From the NCBI RefSeq assembly GCF_041734735.1, contig NC_134882.1, forward strand, positions 20,886,928 to 20,950,927: a stretch of DNA of 64,000 nucleotides, read 5' to 3'. A program made the translations under genes and the position numbers. The DNA is from Babylonia areolata (taxonomy: Eukaryota > Mollusca > Gastropoda > Neogastropoda > Buccinidae). This document shows positions 12,677 to 24,777 of this stretch, piece after piece (position 1 is the stretch's first letter; each line of letters starts with the position of its first letter). Below the pieces are notes generated by a model. It made no database searches and was not told the DNA's origin. It was given only the letters and a program-made list of their open reading frames with translations.

Positions 12677-14433
12677 TGTGCTCACACATGTATTTCACTG
12701 AGAGTGTGTGTGACTAAGATTAGGTCGCACTTGTTTTTTATATGGACAGATCAGAGGTGCACTGTCTATTCACTAGTAGTACATATAGAATTATGTGTCC
12801 ATTGTATCAGACAAGTATAGGATATTGAAGAGTAAGATCAGTAAGTTTATTTACCACACAAACATTTCATGTCAGTTTTTTTTCTTGTGAAGATTATGGA
12901 GATACACTGTGTAAAACATACCTGTGTGAAAATCTTTGTTTTTGCTATTTGTGCACTTGTTTATGAGTATAATATCTTTTATTTGCAGTATTTATCATTA
13001 GCTGATAATAAATCAGCTGTTGTATCATTATTACAGATTGTATTTTCCTTCTTTTTTTTGGCTCATGTGTTTCAGGTGTCCTTGTCAACACTGACAACTT
13101 CCGTCCAGTGGACTTCTTTTCTTCCCAGAATCAGCATTCCAACTCATTGCTGACCAGTCTAATCTGTATGCAGAGGAGCTGCTGTCAGGCATCACTGAAC
13201 TCAGTCAATATTCAAGGCTGAATGCTGCCAAAGACATCACTGTCCCTGAGATGAAGGCATACACAGCACTTCAGATCACGATGGGGCTGTGTTGTAAGCC
13301 TGAAATCAAGTACTACTGGTGGACATACTGGCTGCTCAACCTGCCATTTGGAACCATAATCAATGTGCAAGAAGCCAGTGTGTCCCACTCTGTGCTTTGA
13401 ACTGTATCATACTGTGGAGGACTACAGGAAAGCAGCAGCAACCAAAATTCACCGTCTCCAACAGTGAACAGTCCAGACCTGTGTACATATTTGAATACAT
13501 ATTTTACCTCCATTCTTTTATTTTCTGACTTTAGTGATAACTAAACTACTAGTATATTCATGGAAAATAAGCAGACTGAAGAAAAAAAAAAATCCCCAAA
13601 AGCTTGAATTGGGATCTGAAATGTGTTGTTATTTCTACTAAGTGAATGTTTTCAGGTGTTTTTTTAAGACTTCAATTTATCCCCTAAAGCTTCAACTTGA
13701 AGTAGATTTGAAATGTGTTATAACTATAATATATATTATATATATATTAGTATGTCTTTGCACTGTGTGTTTGGGTTTATGTGTGTGTGTGCCTGTGTTC
13801 ATGCATGTTCTATATCCCCCGTGGGATGGTGGGGGTCAGTATGAATAGCATCCCCGACTTCTGGAAATTCTGTGCTAGAAATTCCCTCTTTTCTATTGCT
13901 CTCATTATGTCTGCCTTTTTTCTTCCATCGCTGTTGTCTGAGTTTTCTGCCTTCCCAGTCTATTCCATTTCTTTTTTCAAGCAAGACGGCAGTTTTTTTT
14001 TCCTTTTTCTGCAGTTTATGATATACAATCTGTGCTGTTTTGCTCCAGCAACTAGGTAGTGAAACTGTAAACACTGGGGTGGGCACTAGCTGTCCATTCA
14101 GCAGTGTTATTTGCCTATATGGCCTTTTTATGTATTTTTTGTTTGGCATCAATTATTTTTTATGATTTTTTGTAATGAATTAAAAAGAAGGGCTGACGTC
14201 CTCAGCATGGCCTAGTTGTATTTGCTCTGAGGAGTTCAATTGGCAGGATACTGTGTCATGAGCTGTTTTGTGGGTTTGTCTTGTTTTTGTTTTTTTTGTG
14301 AGTGTATTATGTAAATGTCACAGTTATGTGTTGTTGAGGTTGAATATTTGAATGGTTTGACAGTCCTCATATGGCCATGTGCGGTTGGTTAGACTATGGT
14401 ATAAGCAACCATAAACAGTAAACAATATGTGTA

Positions 14434-14473
<40 letters not shown>

Positions 14474-17400
14474 TGAGTGAAATATTTATTGGTAATTACA
14501 AGCACCTTTATATCCGATTTAGGCAGAACTTGTTTCTTTCTGTTGAGTTTGTATCGGAGTGTGAAATTGCATGTACATATATCATTTATATGTGTGTGTT
14601 GTTGTTGTTGTTATATCACTTTCTGACAATGTTTGTGATGTTCTGTGTGATAATTTGTGTTGTTATTGTTGTTTCATCACTCTCTGACAATGCAAAGTGA
14701 ACTGACCAGTGTGTGATGCTCTGTGTGATTATTTGTGTTGTTATTGTTTCATCACTCTCTGACAATGCAAAGTGAACTGACCAGTGTGTGATGCTCTGTG
14801 TGATTATTTGTGTTGTTATTGTTTCATCACTCTCTGACAATGCAAAGTGAACTGACCAGTGTGTGATGCTCTGTGTGATTATTTGTGTTGTTATTGTTTC
14901 ATCACTTTCTGACAATGCAAAGTGAACTGACCAGTGTGTGATGCTCTGTGTGATTATTTGTGTTGTTATTGTTGTTTCATCACTTTCTGACAATGCAAAG
15001 TGAACTGACCAGTGTGTGATGCTCTGTGTGATTATTTGTGTTGTTATTGTTGTTTCATCACTTTCTGACAATGCAAAGTGAACTGACCAGTGTGTGATGC
15101 TCTGTGTGATTATTTGTGTTGTTATTGTTTCATCACTTTCTGACAATGCAAAGTGAACTGACCAGTGTGTGAAGCTCTGTGTGATTATTTGTGTTGTTAT
15201 TGTTTCATCACTTTCTGACAATGCAAAGTGAACTGACCAGTGTGTGATGCTCTGTGTGATTATTTGTGTTGTTATTGTTGTTTCATCACTTTCTGACAAT
15301 GCAAAGTGAACTGACCAGTGTGTGATGCTCTGTGTGACTTCAGATCAAAGGATTGAGGGAGGTGCCAGTGGGTTCATTTGAGGACACACTTCAGTGCCTG
15401 TCGCAGGGGGCTCAGTCACGCACCACTGGAGCCACAGCCATGAACGACACGTCCAGTCGATCCCATGCTATCTTTACTGTGTACATTGAGAAAAGCAAGA
15501 AAGATGATGTGTAAGTCCAGTCGATCCCATGCTATCTTTACTGTGTACATTGAGAAAAGCAAGAAAGATGATGTGTAAGTCCAGTCGATCCCATGCTATC
15601 TTTACTGTGTACATTGAGAAAAGCAAGAAAGATGATGTGTAAGTCCAGTCGATCCCATGCTATCTTTACCGTGTACATTGAGAAAAGCAAGAAAGATGAT
15701 GTGTAAGACATGATAGTGTGGTGGTCTGAACTGAGTGTTTTTTGAGGAATCGTTGAAGTGTGGGCACTGTCATTGTTGTGACTGCTGTATTGACATGCTT
15801 GATGCTAGGTACAATGTGGATTCAGTGCTGCATGTTTGGATAGTACTCCACACACACAATCATACTCTCACTCACACAAAGTGTTAGATGCAGAGATTTT
15901 GCTTTATATGGACTGAGGAGTAAACATTTATCACAGATAATGAGATAGTGATCTAGAGTTTCAGCCATGCGTACATCAAGATGCGTGGATATAAAAAGAG
16001 GTATAAGGTTTCTATCACTGCACGTTTCCATCAAGTTTCTGTTATCTTATATTTTTACGTATTCATACATCATTTCTGATTTATGTTCATTATGGTACCG
16101 TAATCCAAAATCAGGTCAGGTCAGGGTAATAGCCCTTACTACTGGTACCATGTAACCCAGTACTACCTGCCGCATGTGAAGTCTCACAACGATGGACCAG
16201 GCGGAGAAGGAAACTTTTCTGAATGGCTGTGACGGGCGCAATAGCCGAGTGGTTAAAGCGTTGGACTGTCAATCTGAGGGTCCCGGGTTCTAATCACGGT
16301 GATGGCGCCTGGTGGGTAAATGGTGGAGATTTTTACGATCTCCCGGGTCAACATATGTGCAGACCTGCTAGTGCCTGAACCCCCTTCGTGTGTATATGCA
16401 AGCAGAAGATCAAATACGCACGTTAAAGATCCTGTAATCCATGTCAGCGTTCGGTGGGTTATGGAAACAAGAACATACCCAGCATGCACCCCCCCGAAAA
16501 CGGAGTATGGCTGCCTACATGGCGGGGTAAAAACGGTCATACACGTAAAAGCCCACTCGTGTGCATACGAGTGAACGTGGGAGTTGCAGCCCACGAACAC
16601 AGAAGAAGAAGAAGAATGAATGGCTGTGAATGCGGAAGAGGATGACCAAAGGGCAGGGGGAGCTCTTATCCTTGGCTGGAAGTCATCCTAGGAGACGGAG
16701 CTCCAAAGAAAAAACCTGCACCTGCTGAGGCTGTCCTACACGTGGCAGTATCTGCACCTGTGGGACTGTGAGTGTTGGAAGGCAAGAGAGTGGGGAAGGG
16801 ACTGCACAACTCCTCACTAAAAAAAAGTCACCTGTGCTGGTCAGGCAACCAGGCTAATGTCGGAACGACGAGCTAGCCCTTCAACACCCAGCTTTCCCAA
16901 GCCCTGCGTCGATGGAGAAGTGGAACAGGGGACACGCAGAAGATGCTACTGGCATTTCCAAGTCACGACTCTGCACGCAGGCGACTGTGGGGTGAAGGTC
17001 GTCTGCCGTAGACTGGGGCAGATGCAGCGCCCGTATCCTCCCACAGCACTGCTCTCCCCACATGGGGAAGGGGAGATAAAAGGATCCCTAAACAAAGCCT
17101 GCCTCACCTAGTACCTAGTAGGAAACCGCACCTACTTGGACATCCAACACTAGCGGTTGAAAACAACAGAAGAAAAGAACCAGGAGTCATGCCCTGATCT
17201 GGGTGCCTGGAATGTTCGTACCCTTTTAGACAGAGACGACAGACCAGAAAGGCGCACAGCGCTCATTGCTAGAATGCTTGATTGCTACCAGGTGGACATA
17301 GCAGCCTTGAGCGAAACCAGGTTTGCGGGTGAAACCCAGGTGGAGGAAGTTGGAGGGGGCTACACCTTCTACTGCACTGGGAAGCCAGATGGCACCCCAA

Positions 17401-20400
17401 GAACCTCAGGCATGGGCTTTGCCATACAAACCAAACTTGCACGACAGCTTCTCCACAGTCATCAGCTGCTATGCCCTGTCGATGACCAACCCTGATGACA
17501 TCAAAGAAGCTTTCTGTGAGGAGCTCAGCCGCACCATTTCAGCAGTAGACAGAAAGGACAGGCTGATCATCCTTGGAGATTTCAATGCCCTCGTCGGCAT
17601 GGACTTCTCTTCGTGGCCAAAAGTCCTAGGACAGCATGGCACTGGCAAGTGCAGCTCCAAAGGACTGCTTTTGCTCTCTCCCTGCGTGCAGCATGGACTG
17701 ACCATCACCAACACCTCTTCCAACAAGCAGACAAGTACAAGAACACATGGATGCACCCCCGCTCCAAGCAGTGGCACATGCTGGACTATGTGATTGTCCG
17801 GCAGAGGGACAGAGGTGATGTTTCCATTACATGCTGTATGAGAGGAGCAGTCTGTTGGTCAGATCATCGCCTGGTATGCAGCAAGATGAACATCGGACTT
17901 TCATGCAAGCTCCAACCAGCCAGGCACAAACCCCCTAGGAAGCTGAACATCCACCGCCTCACTACCACCAAGGACGTGCTGCAGCAGCAAATCCAAGCAG
18001 CTCTCCAAGAAATTCCTGCATCAACTGATGTAGAAGAGGTATGGAGCACCTTTAGAGATGCTGTGTACACAGCAGCAGCTGACACACTCAGCTTTGTACA
18101 GAGGAGCCACAAAGACTGGTTTGACAAGAACGACTCTGGAATCTCCAAGCTCCTGAACACACTGCATATACGGCATCAGGATCACATTTCCGATAAAGAC
18201 TGCCAGAGGAAGGAGAACCAGTTCTTGCAAACCAAGCAACTCGTACAGAAGAGGCTGCATGAGATGAAGAACACCTGGTAGGAGAGAAAGTCTGAAGAAC
18301 TTCAGTCCGCTGCTGATGCTCACTACATGAAGACCTTCCATGATGGTCTCCGAGCTGTGTATGGGCCGAGAGTCACAGGATCAACCCCTGTCCGAGCCTT
18401 GGACCAGATCACCCTCATGACAGACAAAAAAGACATCCTTGCCCACTGGGCAGAGCACTTCAACACCCTTCTCAAAAGGGACTCGTCCGTATCTGACGAG
18501 GTAATTGCAGCCCTCCCACAGCTACCAGTCAATGACTCGCTAGCTGACCCCCCCACCAAGGCCGAGGCCTGGAAGGCCCTGAAGCTGACAACGTCAGGAA
18601 AAGCACCAGGAGTGGATGGAATCCAGGCTGACATCTACAAGTATGGAGGCAAGGTACTGACAGACAAGCTGACCACCCTGTTCCAGTCTATCTGGGAGAG
18701 AGGGGAGGTCCCCCAGCATTTCAAGGATGCTTCAATTGTCCACATTTACAAACGGAAGGGAGACAAAACATCCTGCGATAACCACCGTGGAATCTCTCTC
18801 CTCTGCATCGCTGGCAGGATCTTAGCCCGCATCATACTGAACAGACTGGTTGACCATGTCTCCAACACAGTCATCCCTGAAGCGCAGTGCGGCTTCTGCT
18901 CAGGCAGGGAAACATGTGACATGGTGTGTGCCATATGCCAGATGCAAGAGAAGTGCTGTGAGCAGAACAAGGAGCTCCACATGGTCTTTGTAGACCTGAC
19001 TAAGGCCTTTGACGCGGTGAACTGCTGTGGTCTGTGGAAGATCCTCCTAAAGTTCGGCTGCCCAGAGAGCCTAATCCAGCTGATTGCGTCATTCCACGAT
19101 GGCATGCAGGCGAGAGTACAGGAAAATACTGACATGTTGGGTCTGTTCCCTGTGGTAAATGGAGTGAAGCAGGGCTGCGTCCTGGCACCAACACTGTTCT
19201 CTGTTCTCTTCTTTGCCATGCTGATTGATGCCTTCCAAGATTGTGACTGGGGCATCTACATTCAGTTTTGCACGGACGGCAAACTTTTCAACTTGCGGCA
19301 ACTCCATGCCAGGTCCAGGGTGTTTGAGGCACTGTTGAGAGAGTTCCTCTTTGCTGATGACTGCGTGCTTTCTGCACACACCCATGAGGACATGCAGTTC
19401 ATTATGGACAGGTTCTCAACCTCCTGCAGGTGCTTTGGACTCACCATCAGCCTCAGCAAGACCGAGTCCATGTATCAACCAGCTAGCTTACAGAACGTCA
19501 GTGCCTCCCCACCACCTGCAATCAAGATCGATGACACAGAGATCAAGTCAGTTGACAAGTTTTGCTACCTGAAGGTTCGTAGGGTCCTTTCAAGTCCTTT
19601 TAAGTCCTTAGGAATTGGATTTTGGTCAAAAGGCCTTTTAAGTGCTTTGATTCAGCAAGTTGGTCCTTTTAACTCATCAGGAGGTCCTTTTAATTTTTGA
19701 AAGGTACTGTTAAGTCCTGTTTTATGAAGAGAAAGAGACTTGAGAACGAAACTGAAACACCTTCGAAACCAAAACCGCAAGTTGCAAAGCGCGTTGAAAG
19801 ATGCCGACGCGATCGTCTGAAACTCAGTACTTACTGTAGGAGGATACAGCCTATAGGCCTAGGCCCTAACAGTAGTGCGCTTTCTGCTCGGTGGCAGACG
19901 CGAAGCGTGGTACAGTGGCTGTGAGTCACGCCTGCTGCTGCTGCTTTGCTTAGGCCTAGCCTACAGTGACGTGAATTGCAAAGACTAAATACGACAGTCA
20001 AATGGGATTAGCTGTTCTTCCGTTTATGAGAGGTAAGTGTCTGCTGTTCTGCATGTCAAATAGATTGGGGTGTACTGTAAAGTCATGTCGGCAAAGGTCC
20101 TTTTAAACTGATTTGAGGTCCTTATAAAGTCCTTTAAAGGTCCTTTTTTGGCTTCATGCCCACCACCTGGGAACCCTGTACCTGGGCAGCACCCTATGCA
20201 GCAACGGAGCCCTTGATACAGAAGTGACGCTGTACATCGCCAAGGCCAGCTCCGCCTTTGGCAGACTCAACAACAGGCTGTGGAACAACAAAGGTATCAG
20301 GCTCAGCACCAAGATGAAAACCTACAGAGCTGTTGTGCTGACCACCTTGTTGTACTGCTGTGGAACATGGACGACGTATCGCCATCACATTCAACTACTT

Positions 20401-23400
20401 GAACAGTTTTAACTGAGATGCCTACGAAAGATCCTTGGCATAAAGTGGCAAGACAGGGTCTCCAACCTCCAGGTCCTTGAGAGGAGCATTGAAAACCTGC
20501 TGATCCAGTGCCAGCTACGCTGGACAGGACACGTTGTCCGCATGACAGACAGCAGGATCCCGAAGATGCTTTTTTATGGCCAGCTGAAGGAAGGCCACCG
20601 TGAACTTGGAAGATCCTGCAAGCGCTTCAAGGACACCTTGTAGATAAACCTTAAAGCCTGTGACATAGACATCGCTTCCTGGAAAACTGATGCCCTTGAT
20701 CGCTCTCGCTGGAGGATGCTGTGCTCTAGTGGCATATAGACGTTTGAAAACAAGAGAACGCCGGCCATTAAGGAGAAGCGTGAGCGAAGGAAGCAGGGCT
20801 CAACTTCTGGAGACGTTTTCCCTTGTAAAATCTGTGGGAAGTGCTGTGCATCCAGAATCAGCCTCTTCTCCCATATGAGGACCTTACCTCAACTCACCTC
20901 AGGCCCATAAAGTAGTCGTTGGGGAAAACCTGAGGACTGCAGATGCAACCTCCCTTCTCCATCTGTCTCTGTCAGCAGCCGCTGGCAGCAACTCACGTGT
21001 ATGGAGTCCGGTCCATTCTTTGATGTTCTCATGCCAGTTCTTCTGCTGTCTTCCTCTTCTTCTCCCGCCCTTGATGGTGCCTTGCATGATTTTTTTGTAC
21101 AGACTGGTGTGTCGAGTGTTGTGCCCAAACCATATCAGCTTGCGTCTCTTCACAGTTGAAAGGAGAGGTTCCTGAGGTCCAGCAAGGTTCTTAATTCTGC
21201 TCGGTACATATTCATATGAGGACACACACCAACAGATAAGCCTGCCTGCCTACCCATCCGTCGGACCGACGGGAGACTCCATCATCAATCCAAAATTCAT
21301 ATATTTTATCTTTTTTTCCCTTGATGTTCAGTCTAATACTTCATATCACTGAAATATGAAAGAGAAAAGAACCTATTAACCAAGATTTGTAATTTGTAAA
21401 GAAAGATGATGATGTGTAATGTGTTCTGTTATTGAAGTATAAAAGAAAAAAGAACCTATTAAACCAAGATATGTAAAGAAAGATGATGATGTGTAATGTG
21501 TTCTGTTATTGAAGTATAAAAGAGAAAAGAACCTATTAAACCAAGATTTGTAAAGAAAGATGATGATGTGTAATGTGTTCTGTTATTGAAGTATAAAAGA
21601 GAAAAGAACCTGTTAAACCAAGATATGTAAAGAAAGATGATGATGTGTAATGTATTCTGTTATTGAAGTATAAAAGAAAAAAGAACCTATTAAACCAAGA
21701 TATGTAAAGAAAGATGATGATGTGTAATGTGTTCTGTTATTGAAGTATAAAAGAGAAAAGAACCTATTAAACCAAGATATGTAAAGAAAGATGATGATGT
21801 GTAATGTGTTCTGTTATTGAAGTATAAAAGAAAAAAGAACCTATTAAACCAAGATATGTAAAGAAAGAGGATGATGTGTAATGTGTTCTGTTATTGAAGT
21901 ATAAAAGAAAAAAGAACCTATTAAACCAAGATATGTAAAGAAAGATGATGATGTGCAGTGTGTTCTCTCCTCCAGAAATGACCAGTGCATTGCCAAGTTC
22001 CACCTGGTTGACCTGGCTGGATCAGAGCGTGCCAAGAGAACCAGAGCAGAGGGGGACAGATTCAAGGAAGGTAGGTTGAACAGAAAACAACCACAGATAC
22101 ACACACAGCCATAACCATGTCATTACATAAAGTAACTTTGTTTACACATGGGAGTCAATTATTCAGTGGGAAAAGGTTTGGGAGATTAATCATCTTGCAT
22201 TTTTTATGTCTTGTATTTGTAATATATATATATGTGTAGATATGGGACAAACATTTTTGAAAGAATCTTTCAAGATTTGATCATATATCTGGATGCAATG
22301 TGTATATTTGTCAAAATCAAAGGTGAGAAATTATTTCTTGGTTTGATCTTTTAGAATACACAGTAAACTATAAAATATTGGACTTTAACTTATTGCAGGA
22401 GTAAACATCAACCGTGGTTTGCTGTCACTGGGAAACGTTATCAGTGCTCTTGGTGAAGATGTTCAGAAGCGAGGCCACATTCCCTACAGAGATTCCAAGC
22501 TCACTCGTTTGTTGCAAGGTATGAGAAATTTGTTGAGTCAGTCAGTGCCTTTGATTTGATTCTTTTATTTTTCATGTTTCATATATTACTAATCTATGGT
22601 CAGTGTGTGTGTCGTTGTGTACAAAAAATATTCAGCCAAGGATTTCTTGTGGTACTTTGATAAATTTTTGTTGTGTATGGACATTTTTTAAAACCCTCAC
22701 GCCACTTTAGGCGCCGCCTGCCGACTGCAGGGGTTCACCACTGAAGGGGACGTGTGCAGACAAAACTATTAGAGTGACTTCCCACTACACTCTTCTCTGT
22801 CCTGAATCACACAAAGTCACAATATTTACATAAGGTGAAAGGTCAGTCCTCCTTCAGTCTGTTTTTGAATGGGACGTGTCATTTTCACTGCATGTTTTGA
22901 CAGCAAACGAAGCAAGCTAAACTGCAACCACTCAACACTCACAATGGACGCTCAACACAGTACTTCTAGTGGAATTTGTGCTTCACGTCAGTAAACTGTA
23001 GCAGACGCTGTAAATATTGTTATATTGTTTTGAATGAAAGTCCACACTCTCAGTTCACTGCTGACAGTAACTTAGTGGAAGTGTGTTGATTCGCCATTCA
23101 ATCCGAATGATGAAACACTCTGACAGCACTAACAAAGAGGAAGAAAGCCGTGCACGGAAGAGGCAGCGTGTTACTGCTTCAAGCAGGCTGCGATGTACGA
23201 AGATAGAAATCGATTTTCACAAGCATTATTGACAATATGGAACAGTCTCTTTGCATTAACATAAAGAAAACATCAGTGAGATTGACTGAGTGGTTCCAAA
23301 GATATCATAGTTTGAGTACAGCAACTCCCATGTGTCTCAGTCGGTCTCTTGCACAGGCAGTTTCTAGCTGTGCTCAGGCTGAGCTGACCTTGCTTCACTC

Positions 23401-24744
23401 TGGGCAGGCTGACTGACAGAGAAGTGTCGAAAGGGTTAAAAATAAATTGATATCACAGGTACGGCCATTTAAGAAAGTACATTTCAGCACTGTCTTTTAG
23501 CCCTAGTCCACTTATAGATGTGTTACTGTTAGCTTTTGAACCATAGTATTCAATATCTATTTATGATAACTTTAAAGCCTCAGTTATGTAGAAAATGTTG
23601 ATTTACCTGAAGTAGTTTTTGTGTTTATGTTCAGTTTGTAGAAATAGATATTTGATACTTTGCTGATTGTGTTGAGACAACTTTGAAACCTTAAGTGATG
23701 CCCCAGGTGCTAGGCTGCACGAGGGATTATGTCATAGTATGTTCCACTTTCAGATATTTTGTTCCACTATGATACAGTTCCATTCCCCTCCACCCCCTCC
23801 CCATTTTGTTCTTTGATGGTTGTAAAACTTAATTCTCAATAATTCCCCTCCACTCCCTCCCCATTTTGTTCTTTGATGGTTGTAAAACTTAATTCTCAAT
23901 AATTCCCCTCCACCCCCTCCCCATTTTGTTCTTTGATGGTTGTAAAACTTAATTCTCAATAATTCCCCTCCACCCCCTCCCCATTTTGTTCTTTGATGGT
24001 TGTAAAACTTAATTCTCAATAATTCCCCTCCACCCCCTCCCCATTTTGTTCTTTGATGGTTGTAAAACTTAATTCTCAATAATTCCCCTCCACTCCCTCC
24101 CCATGGGATGCCTGCCTTCCTACTCATCATGTGGAATATTCATCAGGTTAAATTCTGATTGCTTGAAAGCCATTCTAAATCAGTATGTTACATATTTTTG
24201 TAGCGTGATTGTTTTTCATTTTTTGTACTTTTATTAGTATAGATGGAAGACTGAAAAGGTGGTGTGGCTGAAATGGTTAGGTGTTGTATTTGTGATCCAG
24301 TGGTCACCAGTAGTCAGGGTGCGAGGCTCTATTTCTACATGGTTTTGTGTCTCTGGGAGAGGCAGAATCAGAATACCTTTATTATCTTGTAGAGAAATTA
24401 AGTGTGGTGAAGTCTGTGATATATACAAATCATAAACAAAATGGTAAAATTTGGCAAACAACATAACAACAAAATGACACTCAACTCAGTCATAGCTAAG
24501 CAAGTCCGATAACTTTTCATTATTCAAAACACACACATACCCGTACACATGTACACGCCTGCCCGTATGCAAGCACCCATGCACACTTATTGTATATTCA
24601 CATGCACAAAGGATCCATGAATAGAATGGTGAAATCCACAAAAAGTAATACTAATCTGTAAAAAAACATACAACCAAAATTTAAAGCAAACATGACATAA
24701 GAGCATCAATTACAGGCATATAAACATCCATTTAAGTCACTGAA

Positions 24745-24777
<33 letters not shown>

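Larger units (their letters stand above)
16113..21285 (+). mobile_element. RTE-like LINE, sense, with three nested insertions
   Basis: Same family as the inverted copy at 27346-30600, matched from the 5' end (ggtcaggtcagggtaatag) to the 3' end (gggagactccatcat). A SINE (16233-16616), a short DNA transposon (about 19573-20175) and a minus-strand LINE fragment (20883-21212) interrupt it. It lies in the same orientation as KIF4. Confidence 0.8.

Noticed and set aside
14616-15299. A 227-codon minus-strand Ser/Thr-rich frame
   Set aside because: Reverse reading of the 75/78-bp array; period divisible by three.
16240-16305. A tRNA gene
   Set aside because: A and B boxes are present, but the sequence is the head of a SINE with a body, a GAA tail and a target duplication. 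No proper cloverleaf ending.
23750-24130. Gly-rich 126-codon minus-strand frame
   Set aside because: Reverse reading of the 60-bp array.
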